Assembly (NCBI RefSeq): GCF_029223525.1
Contig: NZ_JARHTQ010000006.1
Coordinates: forward strand, 62,001 to 126,000
DNA length: 64,000 nucleotides
Source: Streptantibioticus ferralitis
GTDB lineage: Bacteria; Actinomycetota; Actinomycetes; Streptomycetales; Streptomycetaceae
Direction: 5' to 3'
The position numbers were made by a program, and so were the translations under genes. Numbering within the stretch: position 1 is the stretch's first letter; the number at the start of each line of letters is the position of its first letter. The notes under the pieces are model-generated. The model was not told where the DNA came from. It saw nothing but the letters and a program-made list of their open reading frames with translations, and did no database searches. Below are positions 59,547-64,000 of this stretch, piece after piece.

Positions 59547-59605
59547 GACACCCAGTCTGCCAGTTACCGGAGCGACAGCCAACAACTGGATCGCAAGTCA
59601 AAAAC

Positions 59606-59620
59606 GAGAGCGCTGCTCTT
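59606..59620. promoter_or_regulatory. TetR operator site 1
   Basis: GAGAGC-GCT-GCTCTT, an almost perfect dyad of the same pattern as site 2 (GAGAGC-N3-GCTCTC consensus). 60-74 bp upstream of the TetR start. Confidence 0.7.
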
Positions 59621-59657
59621 GCATCGGGTCGCGGACAGTGCCACACTGATCTGGAAC

Positions 59658-59672
59658 GAAAGCAACGCTCTC
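59658..59672. promoter_or_regulatory. TetR operator site 2
   Basis: GAAAGC-AAC-GCTCTC, matching site 1 in both half-sites, 23-37 bp before the reductase start codon. Centres of the two sites are 52 bp apart, about five helix turns. Confidence 0.7.
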
Positions 59673-59694
59673 ATCACTTCGGGGGGGCACCACC

Positions 59695-60147
59695 ATGGCA
59701 GAGCAGCGCTATCTCAAGCCCGGCCGGATCGAGGTCCGGCTCCTGCACAACACCGTCGGCTGGCTGACGCGACACGGCGTCAGCGTCGCGGGCTCCCGCG
59801 AACTGGCCGTGCGCGGACGCAAGAGCGGTGAGTGGCGGCGCAATCCCGTCAACCCGCTGACCGTCGGATCAGAGCGCTTCCTGGTCGCACCCCGCGGCCA
59901 CACCCAGTGGGTACGCAACCTGCGCGCGGCCGGTGACGGCCAACTCCGGGTGGGCAAGCGCATTGAGCAGTTCACCGCGGTGGAGGTCCCCGACGCCGAG
60001 AAGCCCGCGCTGCTTCGCGCCTACCTCAGCCGATGGAAGTGGGAGGTCGGAGCGTTCTTCGACGGAGTCGGCCCCGACTCCTCGGATGGGGAGCTACTGC
60101 GAATAGCCCCTGACCACCCGGTCTTCCGTATCACCGAACACAACTGA
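59695..60147 (+). CDS. Deazaflavin (F420)-dependent nitroreductase family protein
   Basis: A 150-aa Ddn-like split-barrel protein. LAVRGRKSGEWRRNPVNPL (40-58) is the F420-contacting stretch with the usual R-x-S-G, and RFLVAPRGHTQWVRNLRAAG follows. Such enzymes use reduced F420 to reduce nitro or quinone compounds. GGGGGGCACCACC precedes ATG 59695. Regulated by the divergent TetR protein through two operators (inferred). Confidence 0.9.
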   Translation: MAEQRYLKPGRIEVRLLHNTVGWLTRHGVSVAGSRELAVRGRKSGEWRRNPVNPLTVGSERFLVAPRGHTQWVRNLRAAGDGQLRVGKRIEQFTAVEVPDAEKPALLRAYLSRWKWEVGAFFDGVGPDSSDGELLRIAPDHPVFRITEHN

Positions 60148-60170
60148 CCACGGCAGCGCCGCGGCCCACG

Positions 60171-61397
60171 CTACGGGCGGCCCAGGCCGGACAACACCCG
60201 TCCAGCCATCGGGTGGTTGCGCACGATCTCGGCCAGCGACGTCGAGCCGTTGGTGATCCCCGTGAAGGCGTTCCACGCGGGCGGCAGTGAGATCAGCGCC
60301 GAGTGCAGCAGCCCGGGGCGGCGTTCGAAGACCGACAGCATCCGACGGCCCACGGCCATCTCCACACCGAGACCGGCCTTCACGGCGAACGCGTAGTTGA
60401 GAGCCTGACGGCGAGCGTCCACCCCGTCCTGCGCCTCCGCGATGCGTACCGCCCACTCGCCGGCCATCCGCCCCGAGCGCAGGGCGTACGAGATGCCCTC
60501 TCGGGTCCATGGCTCCAGCAGCCCCGCCGCGTCACCGCACACCAGGACGCGGCCGCGGGAGAGCGGCGAGTCATCGGCTCGGCAACGCGTCAAGTGACCC
60601 GAGGACACGCTGGGTTCGAACCCCGCCAGGCCGAGCCGGGCGATGAAGTCCTCGAAGTAGCGCTTGGTCGCCTCACCCTGGCCGCGGGCGGAAATCACCC
60701 CGACCGTAAGGGAGTCGCCCTTGGGAAAGACCCAACCGTAACTACCGGGCAGCGGGCCCCAGTCGATGAGCACCCGCCCCGCCCAGTCCTCCGCGACGGA
60801 CGCGGGTACCGGAATCTCCGCCTCCAGACCAAGGTCGACCTGGTCGAGTTTGACCCCCACATGAGCGCCTATCCGGCTGGCGCTGCCGTCGGCGCCGACA
60901 ACAGCACGGGCCAGGAGCGTCTCACCGGTACTGAGGACAACGGCCACGGTCCGGCGATCGGGTACGGCGGGACCGTGCTGCTCAACGCGGGAGACCTGGG
61001 TGCCGGTGCGCAGTTCGGCACCTGCGCGCTGGGCGGCCTCGGTCAGCCGGGCGTCGAACTCGGGCCGGTTGATCAGCCCGAACAGGGTTCGGCGGGAGCG
61101 GCGGGTACGCGCCATCCGTCCGTTGAGGCTGAAGGTGACCGCGCGCACCCGGTCGCGCAGCGGAAGTTCGAAGCCGGGCGGCAGCGCGTCCCGGGACGGG
61201 CCGATGATGCCACCGCCGCAGGTCTTGTAGCGCGGCAGCTCGGCCTTCTCCAGCAGAAGCACCCGTCGTCCGGCGGAGGCTGCGGCGTGCGCGGCGCTGG
61301 CCCCCGCGGGCCCGGCGCCGACCACGACGACATCCCACACCTCCGAGTGCTCGCCGTCCGCCGTCTCCCCGCCCCGCGCTGCGTAGTCGCTGCTCAC
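60171..61397 (-). CDS. Geranylgeranyl reductase family flavoprotein
   Basis: A 408-aa FAD enzyme. VVVVGAGPAGASAAHAAASA is the dinucleotide fold, ELPRYKTCGGGIIG the characteristic family motif after the FAD segment, and VLVCGDAAGLLEPWTREGIS the second FAD contact. Members hydrogenate isoprenoid chains, for example of menaquinone (MenJ) or archaeal-type lipids. In actinomycetes menaquinone side-chain saturation is a plausible role. GTG/ATG start at 61397 near the divergent dipeptidase gene. Confidence 0.9.
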   Translation of the reverse strand: MSSDYAARGGETADGEHSEVWDVVVVGAGPAGASAAHAAASAGRRVLLLEKAELPRYKTCGGGIIGPSRDALPPGFELPLRDRVRAVTFSLNGRMARTRRSRRTLFGLINRPEFDARLTEAAQRAGAELRTGTQVSRVEQHGPAVPDRRTVAVVLSTGETLLARAVVGADGSASRIGAHVGVKLDQVDLGLEAEIPVPASVAEDWAGRVLIDWGPLPGSYGWVFPKGDSLTVGVISARGQGEATKRYFEDFIARLGLAGFEPSVSSGHLTRCRADDSPLSRGRVLVCGDAAGLLEPWTREGISYALRSGRMAGEWAVRIAEAQDGVDARRQALNYAFAVKAGLGVEMAVGRRMLSVFERRPGLLHSALISLPPAWNAFTGITNGSTSLAEIVRNHPMAGRVLSGLGRP

Positions 61398-61528
61398 GTG
61401 TGTTCCCGCTCCCGCTTCGTACTGCCGGTCTCCCGCATCCTATGGCGCGGCACGGATTGGCCCGCTATGGGACTATCGGCTGCGCGGTCACCCGTACCCA
61501 CCAACACCCGCACCCACGAGGAGCGCCC

Positions 61529-62902
61529 ATGTCGCAGGCCCCGCACGCCCCCCTGGCCGAGACGGTCGCCGGGCTGATGCCCCGCGCCAGGACCGAGCTC
61601 GCCGAGCTGGTCTCGCACCGTTCGGTCGCCGATCCGCGCCAGTTCCCGAAGAGCGAGTGCGAGAAGGCCGCTCGCTGGGTGGCCGACGCGCTGCGCACGG
61701 AGGGCTTCAAGGATGTGGCGCTGCTCGACACCCCGGACGGCACCCAGTCCGTCTACGGCTACCTGCCGGGGCCCGAGGGAGCACGCACGGTGCTGCTGTA
61801 CGCGCACTACGACGTGCAGCCGCCGCTGGACGAATCGGCGTGGATCACCCCGCCGTTCGAGCTCACCGAGCGCGAGGGCCGCTGGTACGGACGCGGTGCC
61901 GCCGACTGCAAGGGCGGTCTGGTGATGCACCTGACCGCGCTGCGGGCGCTGCGTGAGCACGGCGGCGTCCCGGTGTCGGTCAAGGTGATCGTCGAGGGCT
62001 CCGAGGAGCAGGGCACCGGCGGTCTTCAGCGGTACGCCGAGGCGCACCCCGACCTGCTCAGCGCGGACGCCATCGTGATCGGCGACACCGGGAACTTCCG
62101 GGTCGGGCTGCCCACCGTCACCGCGACGCTGCGCGGTATGACGCTGGTCGAGGTCGCCGTCGACACGCTGGAAGGCAATCTGCACTCCGGCCAGTTCGGC
62201 GGCGCCGCGCCCGACGCGCTCGCCGCGCTGATCCGGATACTCGACTCGCTGCGTGACGAGTCCGGCACCACGACGGTGGACGGCCTGACCGCCGACGCGA
62301 GTTGGCAGGGGCTCCAGTACGGCGAGGAGGAGTTCCGCGCCGACGCCAAGGTGCTTGACGGTGTGAGCCTGATCGGGACGGGCAGCATCGCCGACCGCCT
62401 GTGGGCACGCCCCGCGGTGACCGTCCTGGGGATCGACTGCCCGCCGGTAGTGGGCGCCACCCCGTCGGTGCACGCGAGCGCCCGAGCCCTGATCAGCCTG
62501 CGGGTGCCGCCGGGCACGGAGGCCGCACAGGCCGAGAAGGCGCTCAGCGCGCACCTGCGGTCGGCCGCGCCGTGGGGTGCGCGGGTCGAGGTCACACCGC
62601 GCGGCGAGGGCGAGCCGTTCCGCGCGGACACCTCCAGCCCGGCCTACACCGCGATGGCGGAGGCGATGCGCGCGGCCTACGACGGAGCGGAGATGGAGGT
62701 CGCCGGGCAGGGCGGCTCCATTCCGCTGTGCAACACCCTCGCCGCGCTCTACCCGCAGGCCGAGATCCTGCTCATCGGGTTGAGCGAGCCGGAAGCGCAG
62801 ATCCACGCGGTGAACGAGAGTGTCTCGCCGCAGGAGTTGGAGCGGATGTCGCTCGCCGAGGCACTGTTCCTGGCCAACTACGCACAGAGCAAGAACGGAT
62901 GA
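61529..62902 (+). CDS. M20-family dipeptidase
   Basis: A 457-aa zinc metallopeptidase. Metal ligands: His and Asp of YAHYDVQPP, Asp of GAADCKGG, catalytic EE of EGSEEQG, Asp of DTGN, and the distal His of AQIHAVNE. The lid domain (NLHSGQFGGAAPDALAALIR) is normal. These cleave dipeptides or N-acyl amino acids. ATG 61529 has GAGGAG 6 nt before; the frame is open upstream to 61400. Confidence 0.94.
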   Translation: MSQAPHAPLAETVAGLMPRARTELAELVSHRSVADPRQFPKSECEKAARWVADALRTEGFKDVALLDTPDGTQSVYGYLPGPEGARTVLLYAHYDVQPPLDESAWITPPFELTEREGRWYGRGAADCKGGLVMHLTALRALREHGGVPVSVKVIVEGSEEQGTGGLQRYAEAHPDLLSADAIVIGDTGNFRVGLPTVTATLRGMTLVEVAVDTLEGNLHSGQFGGAAPDALAALIRILDSLRDESGTTTVDGLTADASWQGLQYGEEEFRADAKVLDGVSLIGTGSIADRLWARPAVTVLGIDCPPVVGATPSVHASARALISLRVPPGTEAAQAEKALSAHLRSAAPWGARVEVTPRGEGEPFRADTSSPAYTAMAEAMRAAYDGAEMEVAGQGGSIPLCNTLAALYPQAEILLIGLSEPEAQIHAVNESVSPQELERMSLAEALFLANYAQSKNG

Positions 62903-62945
62903 AGCACATAGCGGCCAAAAAACAGTGAATCACGGCGATTGGGAA

Positions 62946-63995
62946 TCAGTCAGCCGCTGAGACCGGTTCGCCCGCTTCGAGGTCGATCGCCCTGCCCTGG
63001 GCGCGAGCCCGCAGCGCCCAGTGCAGGCGGGCGAACCGTTCGGCCGGTAGCAGTACTGACGCCTCGTCCTCGGTGACGAAGCGCCAGCCGCGCAACTCGG
63101 CCGCGGGCAACAGCAGCCGCCCTGCGTCGGTGGCGGGCAGTGCGCCACCGTCGAACAGCAGACGCAGCCCACCGAAGCCCGGCGGCCGCGGTGGCTCCCA
63201 GTCGACCACCAGCAGTCGCAAGCCTCCGGCGGCGCCGAGGTCGACGCCGAGTTCCTCGGCGACCTCGCGCAGTGCCGCTCGGGTGGGCGGCTCACCACTC
63301 TCGACCACTCCACCGGGGAACTCCCAACCCGGCTTGTAGGTCGGGTCGACGAGCAGCACACGGTCCCGTTCGTCGAACAGCAGCACCCCGGCGGCCACCG
63401 TCTCCCGGGTCGGCTCGGGCGTCTGCACGATGCCACAGGCGCCAGCGCCCTCCCCCACGGCCGCGGCGACGCGCTCCGCGACCTCGCGCGGGGGCGCGTT
63501 GCCGATGTCCAGAACGTGGGCGTCCCGGGTGAGCCAGGGCAGCGCCGCACGGTAGGCGGCGAGGTGGTCCAGGCACCAGCGGCGCACCAAGGCGCTGGCC
63601 TCGGGGTCGCCGGGCACCTCCTCGCGGTGCTCGATGCGCTCCCGCAGGATCGTTTCCTCAACGCTCAGCAGCACATGTCTCACCGGAATTCCGCGGGCGG
63701 CCAGCGCGCCGAAGATCTCGTCACGATAGTCCTGGCGCAGCAGCGTCATGGGGGTCACCAGCGGTCCGCCGGTCTCCATGAGCAAAGCGGCGGCGGTGTC
63801 CACGACGAGTCGCCGCCAGGAGGGCAGTTCCTGGTAGTCGGTGATCTCGCCGAGCCGTTTCTCCGGCAGCAGCAACCTCAACGTGCCGCCGATCAGTTCG
63901 GGGTCGTACAGGGTGCTTCCGGGTATCAGGTCGATCAGTTCGCGCGCGGCGCTGGTCTTCCCCGCGCCGAACGCGCCGTTCAGCCAGACGATCAC
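62946..63995 (-). CDS. P-loop kinase-like / NUDIX fusion protein
   Basis: A 349-aa protein. Residues 1-~175: P-loop GAFGAGKTS (8-16), a shikimate/zeta-toxin-like ATPase (LPSWRRLVVDTAAALLMETG, LRERIEHREEVPGDPEA). Residues ~195-349: NUDIX domain with VLLFDERDRVLLVDPTYKPG and box GGVVESGEPPTRAALREVAE then ELGV. The start GTG (63995) is 6 bp from the window edge, so a longer start cannot be excluded. The kinase half resembles Tmk/AAA_33-type enzymes. Function unknown. Confidence 0.85.
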   Translation of the reverse strand: MIVWLNGAFGAGKTSAARELIDLIPGSTLYDPELIGGTLRLLLPEKRLGEITDYQELPSWRRLVVDTAAALLMETGGPLVTPMTLLRQDYRDEIFGALAARGIPVRHVLLSVEETILRERIEHREEVPGDPEASALVRRWCLDHLAAYRAALPWLTRDAHVLDIGNAPPREVAERVAAAVGEGAGACGIVQTPEPTRETVAAGVLLFDERDRVLLVDPTYKPGWEFPGGVVESGEPPTRAALREVAEELGVDLGAAGGLRLLVVDWEPPRPPGFGGLRLLFDGGALPATDAGRLLLPAAELRGWRFVTEDEASVLLPAERFARLHWALRARAQGRAIDLEAGEPVSAAD

Positions 63996-64000
63996 GGTGC

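Noticed and set aside
1-64000. CRISPR arrays, tRNA or rRNA genes, intact insertion sequences, prophage
   Set aside because: No regular repeat-spacer series, no tRNA cloverleaf signatures, and no transposase or integrase frame was recognised.

Overview
The window is high-GC DNA from an actinomycete, almost certainly a Streptomyces or a close relative. Several things point there. There are GTG starts with GGAGG-type ribosome sites and long chains of 4-nt gene overlaps. Rare TTA leucine codons sit in regulatory or secondary-metabolism genes. Typical families are present: the DUF574-type methyltransferase, mycothiol-dependent maleylpyruvate isomerase, F420/deazaflavin nitroreductase and Rv1733c-like membrane protein. 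No rRNA, tRNA, CRISPR array, intact insertion sequence or phage region was seen.

Layout. 1-560 is a gene-free stretch with three copies of a ~60-70 bp repeat and two hairpins. 559-7789 (minus) holds lipid/nitro catabolism genes (acyl-CoA ligase, nitronate monooxygenase, acyl-CoA dehydrogenase), a Ser/Thr kinase with a TPR tail and a DUF574 methyltransferase. 7993-11031 holds an ECF-like sigma factor with a helical partner protein, a Pr6Pr membrane protein and an NAD-dependent epimerase.

11015-30197 is the accessory heart of the window and looks like a peptide-type natural product cluster with no NRPS assembly line. Its main operon runs leftward from about 28.98 kb to 14.97 kb. In order it encodes a 67-aa secreted-looking peptide ending in a repeated DTGWG motif, a TauD-type Fe/2-oxoglutarate oxygenase, an AurF-type diiron oxygenase and a KamA-type radical SAM enzyme with a shortened PLP loop. 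These are followed by a dipeptide-epimerase/GNAT fusion, an Ldh2-family reductase, an ATP-grasp ligase, a FemAB-like acyltransferase, a fold-type IV aminotransferase, a helical unknown, an MFS exporter, a second ATP-grasp ligase and a hydroxymandelate-oxidase-like flavoenzyme. From the radical SAM gene to the last gene, every junction (nine in a row) is a 4-nt ATGA/GTGA overlap. A LuxR-type regulator with a TTA codon is divergent from the peptide gene. To the left lie a PhzF-family gene, a mosaic ORF of gene scraps and a stand-alone adenylation protein that also has a TTA codon. My inference is that the operon makes and exports a small modified di- or tripeptide with at least one unusual amino acid, and that the regulator/peptide pair may control it.

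30.66-32.8 kb is a dhaKLM (PEP-dependent dihydroxyacetone kinase) operon. A broken 3-hydroxybutyrate dehydrogenase with a large hairpin follows. 33.4-49.1 kb is mostly chromosomal housekeeping and conserved Streptomyces genes: NUDIX, MurI-like racemase, HpnB-like glycosyltransferase, TerD, MOSC, a beta-helix/AAA+ fusion, a DeoR regulator, a cysteine-synthase-fold protein and an anti-sigma-type ATPase. 49.6-53.3 kb is a MacB/FtsX-type ABC export operon. 53.4-64 kb holds a ROK regulator divergent from an MFS gene, a two-component system, a TetR/F420-reductase pair with two matching operator dyads, a geranylgeranyl-reductase-family flavoprotein, an M20 dipeptidase and a kinase-like/NUDIX fusion that reaches the right edge.
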